NCBI GenBank assembly: GCA_036343635.1
Contig: JAYYVF010000076.1
Coordinates: 124,001-188,000 of the forward strand
Direction: 5' to 3'
DNA: 64,000 bases
From: GCA-2693325 sp036343635
GTDB lineage: Bacteria > Latescibacterota > UBA2968 > UBA8231
The position numbers were made by a program, and so were the translations under genes. This document shows positions 52,676 to 61,196 of the stretch, in pieces; position 1 is the first letter of the stretch; each line of letters starts with the position of its first letter. Under the pieces are notes generated by a model. The model was given only the letters and a program-made list of their open reading frames with translations. It was not told where the DNA came from and made no database searches.

Positions 52676-53570
52676 CCGTACCAAATCTGGAATTATACTA
52701 ATCGACAAGGTTTCTGGGTTAACCTCTCATGACGTTGTGTCCCTTGTAAGAAGAGCCATTGGCATACGTAGAGTTGGTCACTGTGGAACGTTAGATCCAT
52801 TAGCCACGGGACTACTTCTAATTTGTGTTGGTAGATACACTCGTTTAAGTCCTTGGTTAATGTCAGTCGATAAAGAGTATCTCTCGACTTTTGAATTTGG
52901 ATCATATAGCGATACAGATGATGCAGATGGTAAAATCACAAAACTTTACGAAAAATCTCAAATAGAGGAAGATCTCTTAAAAGAAACGCTAAGTCGTTTC
53001 CAAGGGCGCATAATGCAAGTACCTCCTATATATTCAGCTATAAGAGTAGGAGGTCAAAGGAGTTATAAGAGAGCCAGAAACGGTAAAGATATTACCTTAG
53101 AACCCAGATCGGTTGTAATTGATAGAATGGATCTCATTAATTATTCATATCCTGAAGCCACTTTTAAAATAAAATGCTCAAAAGGAACCTACGTGAGAGC
53201 GCTTGCAAGAGATTTGGGTAAAGCCTGTGGGTCTGCCGGCTATGTCACCAAACTCCGACGAACTAAAGTAGGATCTATTGATATCAACGGTGCAATAACA
53301 GTCGCTGAATTGCAAGAAAGATGTAATAGGGGAGAGGCTGATTCATGTTTTTCGAAGATTTCAGAGGTTTTGGTTGATCTACCTCAAATTCAGATTGAAA
53401 ATAAATCGTGTCTAATAAAACGGTTCTTAAATGGAAATCCAATCGAGTGTTACAGTAATGAAAATCAAGGAGAGCATGCAGTATTCGATGAAAAAGGTCA
53501 ACTTTTAGGAATTGGCCGTATTTCCTCGGATAGATTGCATCCTAAAACAATTATGGCTACACCGTTTTGA
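52668..53570 (+). CDS. truB: tRNA pseudouridine(55) synthase
   Basis: A 300-residue enzyme that isomerises U55 in the T-arm of tRNAs. The catalytic Asp43 is in GHCGTLDPLATGLL, with GRIMQVPPIYSAIRVGG and CSKGTYVRALARDLG as further signatures. The start is the ATG at 52668, which overlaps the end of rbfA by 8 bp; an upstream in-frame start at 52641 would lie deep within rbfA. A PUA-like C-terminal domain is present but short. Its stop overlaps the riboflavin-kinase start by 4 bp. Confidence 0.96.
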   Translation: MINRTKSGIILIDKVSGLTSHDVVSLVRRAIGIRRVGHCGTLDPLATGLLLICVGRYTRLSPWLMSVDKEYLSTFEFGSYSDTDDADGKITKLYEKSQIEEDLLKETLSRFQGRIMQVPPIYSAIRVGGQRSYKRARNGKDITLEPRSVVIDRMDLINYSYPEATFKIKCSKGTYVRALARDLGKACGSAGYVTKLRRTKVGSIDINGAITVAELQERCNRGEADSCFSKISEVLVDLPQIQIENKSCLIKRFLNGNPIECYSNENQGEHAVFDEKGQLLGIGRISSDRLHPKTIMATPF

Positions 53571-53989
53571 CCACTCTAGTAAATTACATTTCCGTGAATG
53601 GAACCGTTATTCAAGGGAAAAAACGTGGGAGGGAGTTAGGCGTACGCACGGCCAATATAGAAGTCTCAGATGCCCTTGTAAATTCCGATTTAACCTTTGG
53701 TGTTTACGCCGTGAAGATTTCGGTGGAAACTGGGAAAGCGTACTATGGTGTTGCAAACTTTGGAGTTAAACCGACATTTAGTAGTAATACGACTTCTCTT
53801 GAAGTCCATCTTTTCGATTTTAATGGTGACCTTTACGGGAGAAACGTCTCCGTAGAATTCCGAAGATTTATTCGACCTGAAATTTGTTTTGACAATTCAA
53901 GCCATTTGAAAGAACAGATACTCAAAGACCTATCATTAGTTCGGGAATATTTTTCCAATGAATCAAACCATCTTTTGACGGAGGACTAA
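53567..53989 (+). CDS. stand-alone riboflavin kinase (FMN-forming)
   Basis: A 140-residue protein equal to the flavokinase half of bifunctional RibF, phosphorylating riboflavin to FMN. It has the N-terminal VNGTVIQGKKRGRELG, then TAN (28-30; the usual Pro of PTAN is Arg27), VYAVKISVETGKAYYGVANFG, PTF and the catalytic Glu in SLEVHLFDFNGDLYG. The FAD-synthetase (FMN adenylyltransferase) domain normally fused upstream is missing, and no remnant fits because truB overlaps its start. The start is a TTG at 53567. Between truB and rpsO, this is where ribF usually sits. Confidence 0.9.
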   Translation: MTTLVNYISVNGTVIQGKKRGRELGVRTANIEVSDALVNSDLTFGVYAVKISVETGKAYYGVANFGVKPTFSSNTTSLEVHLFDFNGDLYGRNVSVEFRRFIRPEICFDNSSHLKEQILKDLSLVREYFSNESNHLLTED

Positions 53990-53991
53990 GC

Positions 53992-54258
53992 GTGTCCATT
54001 ACCAGTGAAAAAACAGTAGAACTAGTTTCAAAATACGGACAGGATGGCGGGGCCGGGGCTACTTCTGCCCAAATTGCTATTCTGACTGAACGGATAAATA
54101 ATTTAACAGAGCACTTACGATCCCGTAGAAAAGACTTTTCTACTAGGCGAGGCCTTCTCAAGCTAATAGGTCGTCGGAAAAGACTTCAAGTTTATTATCA
54201 AAAGAATAACCCAACCGCATATTCGCAGCTTATAAAAGATCTCGGACTACGTCGCTGA
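53992..54258 (+). CDS. rpsO: 30S ribosomal protein S15
   Basis: An 88-residue small-subunit protein that binds 16S rRNA and 23S helix 34. It has TGSAEVQVALLTERI-like sequence (here TSAQIAILTERINNLTEHLR), the KDFSTRRGLLKLIGRRKRLQ segment and the C-terminal YSQLIKDLGLR. The start is a GTG at 53992, preceded by GGAGG (53980-53984). It is followed by pnp after 25 bp, the classic rpsO-pnp pair. Confidence 0.97.
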   Translation: MSITSEKTVELVSKYGQDGGAGATSAQIAILTERINNLTEHLRSRRKDFSTRRGLLKLIGRRKRLQVYYQKNNPTAYSQLIKDLGLRR

Positions 54259-54283
54259 TTATTCTCAAGATTGAGGGCAAATA

Positions 54284-56356
54284 ATGATTCAAAAGTTTGA
54301 AACGACCTTAGGTGATAAAACATTAACACTAGAGACCGGGCGTATAGCTAAACAAGCCAATGGTGCTGTATGGATACAGTATGGAGAGACGGTTGTCCTT
54401 GTAACCGCCTGCCGCACTAATACACCTGAGGACCGAGGTTTTCTTCCGCTAATTGTTGATTATAGAGAAAAGATGTATGCCGGTGGCCGTATACCTGGAA
54501 GCATCCTTAAACGTGAGGGGCGAACAGGCGAAAAAGAAACACTAAGTGCCAGATTAACAGATCACCAGATTCGGCCCATGTTTCCTAAGAAGTTTCCTTA
54601 CGAAATCCAAGTTTATATTTCCATCTTATCTCACGATGGCGAAAACGATGCCGACGTCTTGGGGATGCTTGGTGCTTCAGCTTCTCTGTGCATTTCCGAT
54701 ATTCCTTTTGCTGGGCCTATGGGTGCGGTCAGAGTAGGCCGTGTAGATGACGAATTTGTGATAAATCCAACCTATGAACAGCTTGAAAATAGTGACATGG
54801 ATTTAATCGTCTCGGGTACTGAGGACTCTATAGCCAGTGTAGAAGGAGGAGCGCATGAGGTATCTGAGGAAGAGTTGATTCAAGGTTTGGAGTTTGGTCA
54901 TAACGCCATCAAAGATTTAGTATCCTTTCAACTTGAATTGATAGAAGCTGTAGGAAAATCAAAAATTGAAGTTGAACAAGAGATACCAAACGAAGACCTA
55001 ATTAATGCGGTTTCTGATTTTGCGTCGGACAAAGTTAAAGAAGCAAATAGGACTGAAGGGAAAGAGGAACGAGAATCATTAATTTCTGAGATTACAATTT
55101 CTGCTAAAGAGGAATTAGCCCAGTCATTTCCTGAACACGAAAAAGAAATTGGTGATGCAGTTTATGAGTTAGTTAAAGCAGATATGCGAACTATGATCAT
55201 AAAAGAAAAACGGAGAATCGACGGCCGGGCTTTGGATGAAGTTCGTTTGGTAACTTGCGAAACTCAATTATTACCCCGTACCCACGGATCAGCCTTGTTT
55301 ACAAGAGGACAAACTCAAGCCCTCTGCACCGCTACACTAGGTACAAAAATGGATGAACGGATGGTCGATGATCTTCATGGTAAGCGCTTCAAGTCGTATT
55401 ATCTTGACTATAATTTCCCCGCATTTAGTGTTGGCGAGGTTAAATTTGAGCGCGGTCCTGGTCGCAGAGACATCGGGCATGGGCACTTGGCTGAACGAGC
55501 CATAGAACCAGTCATCCCAACGGTAGATTCCTTCCCTTACACAATCCGACTTGTCTCAGATATAACGGAATCTAATAGTTCAAGTTCGATGGCTACGGTG
55601 TGTGGTTGTTCGATGGCCCTGATGGACGCAGGTGTCCCTGTGAAATCTGCGGTGTGTGGAGCTGGCGTTGGACTCGTTATGGAAGGTGATGAATGGGAAT
55701 TGCTAACGGATATTCAAGGTGCTGAAGATTTCCTTGGCGATATGGATTTAAAAGTTGCCGGAACCGAAGACGGAATTACGGCGATACAAATGGACATAAA
55801 AATCCAGGGAATTCGGTTCGACATTCTTAAGTTAGCCCTCGACAGAGCCCATGCTGGACGAAAACACATAATTGATGTAATGAACTCAAACATTGGGTCA
55901 TCCAGGGATGAATTATCCCAGTGGGCACCGCGTATTGAATTTCTCAAAGTTCCCGTTTCTAAAATCGGTGCAGTCATTGGACCTGGCGGGAAAATGATTA
56001 GGGAGATAGAAAAGACCGGGGCTACAGTGACCGTTGACGACGATGGGACCATTACACTTTCGTCTGTTGAAGCCGCTCCAGCCGAAGAGGCGCGTCGCAT
56101 GATCGAATCCATCACAGCTGATGCGGAAATAGGTAGAGAATACCGGGGTACGGTTAAGCGCATAATGCCTTTTGGTGCATTTGTCGAGATACTACCAGGG
56201 AAGGAAGGTCTACTTCATATATCGGAAATGGCTCATAAACGAGTAGAAAAAGTTGAAGATATCGTGAATGAAGGGGATCATATACAGGTAAAAGTATTAG
56301 AAATCGATAATGGTGGTAAAATCAGACTAAGCCATAAAGCCCTAATTGAAAAATAG
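54284..56356 (+). CDS. pnp: polyribonucleotide nucleotidyltransferase (PNPase)
   Basis: A 690-residue phosphorolytic 3'-5' exoribonuclease. Two RNase-PH-like domains contain RGFLPLIVDYREKMYAGGRI and the catalytic half with RDIGHGHLAERAIEPV and ESNSSSSMATVCGCSMALMD split by spacing. A KH domain (KIGAVIGPGGKMIREIE) and an S1 domain (YRGTVKRIMPFGAFVEILPG) close the protein. All domains are present and intact. ATG start at 54284. A strong intrinsic terminator follows the stop by about 37 bp. Confidence 0.97.
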   Translation: MIQKFETTLGDKTLTLETGRIAKQANGAVWIQYGETVVLVTACRTNTPEDRGFLPLIVDYREKMYAGGRIPGSILKREGRTGEKETLSARLTDHQIRPMFPKKFPYEIQVYISILSHDGENDADVLGMLGASASLCISDIPFAGPMGAVRVGRVDDEFVINPTYEQLENSDMDLIVSGTEDSIASVEGGAHEVSEEELIQGLEFGHNAIKDLVSFQLELIEAVGKSKIEVEQEIPNEDLINAVSDFASDKVKEANRTEGKEERESLISEITISAKEELAQSFPEHEKEIGDAVYELVKADMRTMIIKEKRRIDGRALDEVRLVTCETQLLPRTHGSALFTRGQTQALCTATLGTKMDERMVDDLHGKRFKSYYLDYNFPAFSVGEVKFERGPGRRDIGHGHLAERAIEPVIPTVDSFPYTIRLVSDITESNSSSSMATVCGCSMALMDAGVPVKSAVCGAGVGLVMEGDEWELLTDIQGAEDFLGDMDLKVAGTEDGITAIQMDIKIQGIRFDILKLALDRAHAGRKHIIDVMNSNIGSSRDELSQWAPRIEFLKVPVSKIGAVIGPGGKMIREIEKTGATVTVDDDGTITLSSVEAAPAEEARRMIESITADAEIGREYRGTVKRIMPFGAFVEILPGKEGLLHISEMAHKRVEKVEDIVNEGDHIQVKVLEIDNGGKIRLSHKALIEK

Positions 56357-56392
56357 ATTGTAGTTGGTTAGTTAAAATGTCGCAGGGAATAG

Positions 56393-56432
56393 TTTGAGCT
56401 ACCGGCAGGCAATCGGTAGCTCAAATTTTTTT
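56393..56432 (+). terminator. intrinsic terminator after pnp
   Basis: A perfect 12-bp stem (TTTGAGCTACCG at 56393-56404 with CGGTAGCTCAAA at 56414-56425), a 9-base loop, and a T tract at 56426-56432. It ends the long rimP-pnp operon. The asnS ribosome site begins only a few bases after. Confidence 0.93.
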
Positions 56433-56448
56433 GAGTTGGAGTAATAAA

Positions 56449-57738
56449 TTGTTAGTACGCATCAATGACATAAGCCTACATTCTGGTAAGATCGTAGAAA
56501 TCCGTGGTTGGTTATACAACAAAAGATCTAGTGGTAAGTTACATTTTCTTCAGATACGTGATGGAAGTGGAACTATACAGTGTGTAGTATACCAAGGCGA
56601 TGTTTCTCCAGACGACTTTGAAACGTGCGGAAAAATCGGACAGGAATCATCAATAATTGTTTTTGGTGAGGTTAAGCCAGACGATCGTTCGGATATCGGG
56701 TTTGAGATTGGCGTTACGACGGTCAAATTAATTCATGAGAGTTTGAATTATCCAATAACGCCTAAAGATCACGGCGTTTCTTTTCTTCTCGACAAACGGC
56801 ATTTATGGCTTCGCTCTTCTCGTCCTCACGCCATACTAAAAATTCGAGATGAAATCAGTCGTGCGTGCCGGGATTTTATGCATAAAAATGAATTCACACT
56901 AATTGATGCCCCCATATTTACTCCTGCTGCATGCGAAGGAACAAGTACGCTATTTGAAACCGACTATTTTGATCAGAAAGCTTACTTAACTCAAAGTGGT
57001 CAACTATACATGGAAGCTGCAGCCATGGCTTTTGGTAATGTATATTGTTTCGGTCCTACATTTCGGGCAGAAAAATCAAAAACAAGACGTCACCTTACCG
57101 AATTCTGGATGATCGAACCTGAAATGGCTTACTGCGATCTGCAACAAGATATGATAGTCGCGGAACAATTAGTGTATTACGTGATTAGACAAGTGCTTTC
57201 AAATCGTTCCAATGAATTGGAGCTTCTAGGTAGGGATCTTTTAAAATTAGAAAAAATAACGTTGCCCTTTCCTAGAGTCAGTTACGATGAAGCCGTAAAA
57301 AAGTTGCAGCAATTGGGCAGCGACATACAGTGGGGAAGTGATCTTGGAGGTGACGACGAAACAATATTAACGAAGGAATTCGATACACCAATACTGGTTC
57401 ACAGATATCCCAAAGATATTAAAGCGTTCTATATGAAAGGCGACCCAGATGACGAGCGCTGCGCTTTATGTGTAGACATGCTCGCACCGGAAGGATATGG
57501 GGAGATCATAGGGGGTGGCCAACGTGAAGACAACTACAACATTTTAGAGAATAAAATCACCCAACATAACCTTCCAAAGGAATCATTTGAGTGGTTTCTT
57601 GACCTGAGGTCGTATGGATCAGTTGAGCACGCTGGTTTTGGGATGGGTATTGAAAGAGTCGTTTCTTGGCTCTGTGGTATACAACACGTAAGAGAAACCA
57701 TACCATTTCCTCGTATGATTCAGCGCCTTTATCCTTAA
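56449..57738 (+). CDS. asnS: asparaginyl-tRNA synthetase
   Basis: A 430-residue class II synthetase of the Asp/Asn/Lys group. It has an N-terminal OB-fold (IVEIRGWLYNKRSSGKLHFL), motif 2 around FRAEKSKTRRHLTEFWMIE, and motif 3 with GFGMGIERVV. EFWMIEPEMAY and GGGQREDNYN favour AsnRS over AspRS. The start is placed at the TTG at 56449, seven bases after GGAG (56438-56441); a TTG at 56431 would fall within the pnp terminator tail. It lies 24 bp before leuS, and the two form a separate synthetase pair. Confidence 0.94.
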   Translation: MLVRINDISLHSGKIVEIRGWLYNKRSSGKLHFLQIRDGSGTIQCVVYQGDVSPDDFETCGKIGQESSIIVFGEVKPDDRSDIGFEIGVTTVKLIHESLNYPITPKDHGVSFLLDKRHLWLRSSRPHAILKIRDEISRACRDFMHKNEFTLIDAPIFTPAACEGTSTLFETDYFDQKAYLTQSGQLYMEAAAMAFGNVYCFGPTFRAEKSKTRRHLTEFWMIEPEMAYCDLQQDMIVAEQLVYYVIRQVLSNRSNELELLGRDLLKLEKITLPFPRVSYDEAVKKLQQLGSDIQWGSDLGGDDETILTKEFDTPILVHRYPKDIKAFYMKGDPDDERCALCVDMLAPEGYGEIIGGGQREDNYNILENKITQHNLPKESFEWFLDLRSYGSVEHAGFGMGIERVVSWLCGIQHVRETIPFPRMIQRLYP

Positions 57739-57762
57739 AAATAAATTTAGATGATTTAGAAT

Positions 57763-60651
57763 ATGGAAACCAAATACAACTACACATCAATTGAAAAAAG
57801 GTGGAGGGAAAAATGGCTCCAAGAAAAAACTTTTTCCACTCCAGACCCCCAAAAACCCGAATTTGAAATCGATCAGCCCAAATGTTACGTATTGGACATG
57901 TTTCCTTATCCTAGTGGGAGTGGACTTCATATTGGACATCCAAAAGGTTACATCGCTACGGATATTTATAGCCGATTCAAAAAGATGCAAGGGTTTAACG
58001 TACTCCATCCTATGGGATTCGATAGCTTTGGTCTTCCCGCTGAGCAGTATGCAATAGAACATAATGTCCATCCTTCTACAATTACTGAAGAAAATATAGA
58101 TTCTATCCGGTCGCAGTTACAATACCTCGGATTGGGTTATGATTGGGATCGAGAAATAGCAACGTCCCGACCCGATTACTATGCGTGGACGCAATGGATT
58201 TTTTCCCAACTATACGAATCCTTTTACGACTCTGAACACATATGGCAGGATGTTAATGGTAAAAAAATTGTAGGCAAAGCACTGCCAATTAAACAGCTCA
58301 TAGATGATTTTTTAAATGGCGAACGTAAAGTTTCTGAGAGAGAATGTATAAATTTAGATATACCCCTAAAGTCGAAGTGGATTGATTTAACGGTAGCCGA
58401 ACAACAAAAGCTACTAAATTCGTACCGTTTAGCGTATCAAGATGAAATCATTGTTAATTGGTGTCCGGGATTAGGAACAGTCCTTGCTAACGAAGAGGTG
58501 ACAAGCGAAGGTAAGAGCGAACGAGGGGATTTCCCCGTTTTTAAAAGGCCGTTAAGACAATGGATAATGCGAATTACCGCTTATGGAGATCGGCTTCTAG
58601 GTGATCTCGATCGAGATTTAGCTCAAGGCCAAGACCGTCCATCTTTTCAATTGGATTGGCCACCAGCAATAAAATCAATGCAAAAGAACTGGATCGGTCG
58701 TAGTGAAGGCACCAATGTCGTATTTACAGTTTTAAAACCAAATTCCTCGGAAGTTCACTCAAATCTTAATGTCTTTACCACTAGACCAGACACACTGTTT
58801 GGCGTTACGTTTATGGTTCTTTCTCCAGAACATCCAATTGTTAAGCTGGATAGTGAAACTAACAACGTACCTGAATTATGGCCCGAGAATACTCCAGAAG
58901 ACTGGAAGGGAGAGGGTAAAGATGAACATGTACAAAATACTTTATCCAGATATGCTGAAGAAACCAACACATCATCTTTAAATGTTGACAACAGAGAAAA
59001 GACCGGGATTTTCACTGGGATTTATGCCCTAAATCCCGTTAATAACGATAAGATTCCAATATTTGTCTCGGACTACGTAAGTATGGATTACGGCGAAGGC
59101 GCTATTATGGCAGTGCCTGCACATGACGAAAGAGACTTCGAATTCGCACAAAAATTTCAGTTGCCTGTTATTAAAGTAGTTTGTCCAACGGAAAACGATT
59201 CATCCGAAGATAAATGTTTCGCAGGTAGAGGGGTCTCCATTAATTCACCATCTAAAGGAAACAACGCCTACTCCATCACCGGCCTTGATACCGAATCTGC
59301 TATAAAAAAGATCACCACATCCTTGGAAGAGCATGGCATAGGAAATCGTACAGTAAACTATAAATTGCGCGACTGGATATTTTCTCGCCAGCGATATTGG
59401 GGAGAACCATTTCCACTCGTTTCTCATCCTGATGGATATAGCATATCAATTGATCCTCCAATAGTCCTTCCACCTATGGAAGATTTCCGACCAACAACAT
59501 CCGAAGATCCTAATCAGCCTGTTCAACCCCCCCTACACAGGGCTGGACCAGAGTGGTGGAAAACAGAACTAACAGACGGAGTTGACGGCATACGGGAGAT
59601 GAACGTTATGCCGCAATGGGCTGGTTCATGTTGGTACTATTTACGTTTCATAGATCCGTTAAATGAAAACAGATTCTGTGATGCTAAAGCTGAATCCTAT
59701 TTCATGCCAGTAGATTTGTATGTTGGTGGCGCGGAACACGCGGTCCTTCATCTCCTCTATGCGCGTTTTTGGCACAAGGTACTCTATGATCTGGGTTATG
59801 TTTCTACTCCTGAACCATTTAAGAAATTGTTTAATCAGGGTATGATAACTGCTGATGCATTTCAAGATGAACGGGGAGTCTACGTAGATATTAGGGAAGT
59901 CGAACTCCGTGACGGAGAGGGCTATTCAAAAACAGGTGAAAAATTAATTAAGACCACCGGTAAAATGGGTAAACGTTATAAAAATGGTCTTCCTCCTGAA
60001 GAAATAGGTGCCGAATACGGCGTTGATACGCTTCGGCTTTATGAAATGTATATGGGACCTTTAGAAGCCAGCACTCCATGGAGTATGGAAGGCATCCGAG
60101 GAATGCAACGTTTTCTACAACGGGTATGGCGAAATTTCTTTGATGACAATGGTAAATCCAAAATAGACGGTGAGGCTACGGAAGATCAACTCCGTACGAT
60201 GCATAAAAGTACCGAGCGGGTTTCCGACCATATTGAAAACCTACGATTTAACACAGCCATAGCTTCCTTAATAGAATGGAACAACGAATTAGTTGCGATA
60301 AATACTATTCCACAGACCGTGGCTAGTGTCTTTTTACGCTTATTGAATCCTTTTGCTCCACATATAACTGAAGAAATTAACTCACGGTGGGATGCCGGCT
60401 TCGAAACCGGCCTTTCGTCAGCACCCTGGCCAGAACCTGACGAAAAGTATCTAACTGACGAACTAATAACCTTACCTATTCAGGTAAATGGTAAGGTTCG
60501 TGGTAAGATATCTATACCATCAGACATCTCTGAAGAAGAATTAAGACAAAAAGTCCTTAATATGGAAAATGTAATCAAATTCATTAATGATCCGAAGGAA
60601 ATAAAACGTTTTATTCTTATTCCTGGTCGGATTGTTAATATAGTTTGTTAG
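57763..60651 (+). CDS. leuS: leucyl-tRNA synthetase
   Basis: A 962-residue class I synthetase, longer than the E. coli enzyme (860), with the extra segment at about 150-230 typical of Bacteroidota-type LeuRS. HIGH is HIGH (56-59) in GLHIGHPKGY. The KMSKS loop is KMGKR (734-738), with Gly in place of Ser but both lysine/arginine positions kept. A CP1 editing domain is present, including the threonine-rich and DYGEGAIMAVPAHDERD segments. The C-terminal anticodon-binding domain is complete. ATG start at 57763. Confidence 0.96.
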   Translation: METKYNYTSIEKRWREKWLQEKTFSTPDPQKPEFEIDQPKCYVLDMFPYPSGSGLHIGHPKGYIATDIYSRFKKMQGFNVLHPMGFDSFGLPAEQYAIEHNVHPSTITEENIDSIRSQLQYLGLGYDWDREIATSRPDYYAWTQWIFSQLYESFYDSEHIWQDVNGKKIVGKALPIKQLIDDFLNGERKVSERECINLDIPLKSKWIDLTVAEQQKLLNSYRLAYQDEIIVNWCPGLGTVLANEEVTSEGKSERGDFPVFKRPLRQWIMRITAYGDRLLGDLDRDLAQGQDRPSFQLDWPPAIKSMQKNWIGRSEGTNVVFTVLKPNSSEVHSNLNVFTTRPDTLFGVTFMVLSPEHPIVKLDSETNNVPELWPENTPEDWKGEGKDEHVQNTLSRYAEETNTSSLNVDNREKTGIFTGIYALNPVNNDKIPIFVSDYVSMDYGEGAIMAVPAHDERDFEFAQKFQLPVIKVVCPTENDSSEDKCFAGRGVSINSPSKGNNAYSITGLDTESAIKKITTSLEEHGIGNRTVNYKLRDWIFSRQRYWGEPFPLVSHPDGYSISIDPPIVLPPMEDFRPTTSEDPNQPVQPPLHRAGPEWWKTELTDGVDGIREMNVMPQWAGSCWYYLRFIDPLNENRFCDAKAESYFMPVDLYVGGAEHAVLHLLYARFWHKVLYDLGYVSTPEPFKKLFNQGMITADAFQDERGVYVDIREVELRDGEGYSKTGEKLIKTTGKMGKRYKNGLPPEEIGAEYGVDTLRLYEMYMGPLEASTPWSMEGIRGMQRFLQRVWRNFFDDNGKSKIDGEATEDQLRTMHKSTERVSDHIENLRFNTAIASLIEWNNELVAINTIPQTVASVFLRLLNPFAPHITEEINSRWDAGFETGLSSAPWPEPDEKYLTDELITLPIQVNGKVRGKISIPSDISEEELRQKVLNMENVIKFINDPKEIKRFILIPGRIVNIVC

Positions 60652-61007
60652 ACCTTTTTCGAAATCCTAGGATACAAATTAACTTTTTTAAAAATCTAGG
60701 TATACTGCAATCTTAAATATACGATTTGTAATGGATCTAAATATCATTCGATATTTAAAATAATCACACCTCATCCTCTAGCGAATGTTTTTTCAATTGA
60801 CACATCATCAATTGTCAGTATATTTACATTGTTTGGTATGGCATACAAATGATTATCTCTATTGTCTTTTTGAATGTAAGCCAAACATCTGCTAACATAT
60901 GTATATATTTATATGTTGACGGTAAATATTAACAGTGCCCGCAAAATAACATTTAGAGTCCTAAAAAATATTTACGAGATATGTAAAGGATATCGGAGTG
61001 AAATTTT
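60652..61007 (+). other. 356-bp intergenic region before the TonB locus
   Basis: This AT-rich stretch has no credible gene. It contains a possible promoter for the downstream genes: TTGACA at 60797-60802 followed after 16 bp by TATATT at 60819-60824. CAATTG occurs twice nearby (60794, 60809). No Fur-box-quality palindrome and no riboswitch could be recognised by eye, although the position before a TonB receptor would suit one. Confidence 0.4.
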
Positions 61008-61196
61008 ATGAATTGTTTTCAAAAGTATAATACTCTGCTTTTCCTAATCCTATGCTTGATTCAAGCATGTGAAAGTGATCCAATATTAAGCCCGAATGCA
61101 GTAGATGAAACTGACAAGGGAAGTTACGGTCTCAGTTCGTTACCTGATCAATCAACAAATGAATCCCAAGATAATGAAAATCCGGAGCTATTTTAA
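61008..61196 (+). CDS. small lipoprotein upstream of the TonB receptor
   Basis: A 62-residue protein with a clear lipoprotein signal (NTLLFLILCLIQAC, lipobox cysteine at residue 21). A short polar, Asp/Ser/Asn-rich mature part ends in NPELF. The ATG at 61008 is preceded by GGAG at a spacing of about ten bases. The last 23 bases overlap the start of the TonB receptor gene. No family recognised; it may be a periplasmic companion of the receptor. Confidence 0.7.
   Translation: MNCFQKYNTLLFLILCLIQACESDPILSPNAVDETDKGSYGLSSLPDQSTNESQDNENPELF

Noticed and set aside
56357..56448. A T-box leader before asnS
   Set aside because: The hairpin is a simple terminator that follows pnp; the T-box consensus is absent and the leader is too short.
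60652..61007. A riboswitch or Fur box upstream of the TonB receptor genes
   Set aside because: No conserved cobalamin or TPP core and no 19-bp Fur palindrome could be recognised by eye.
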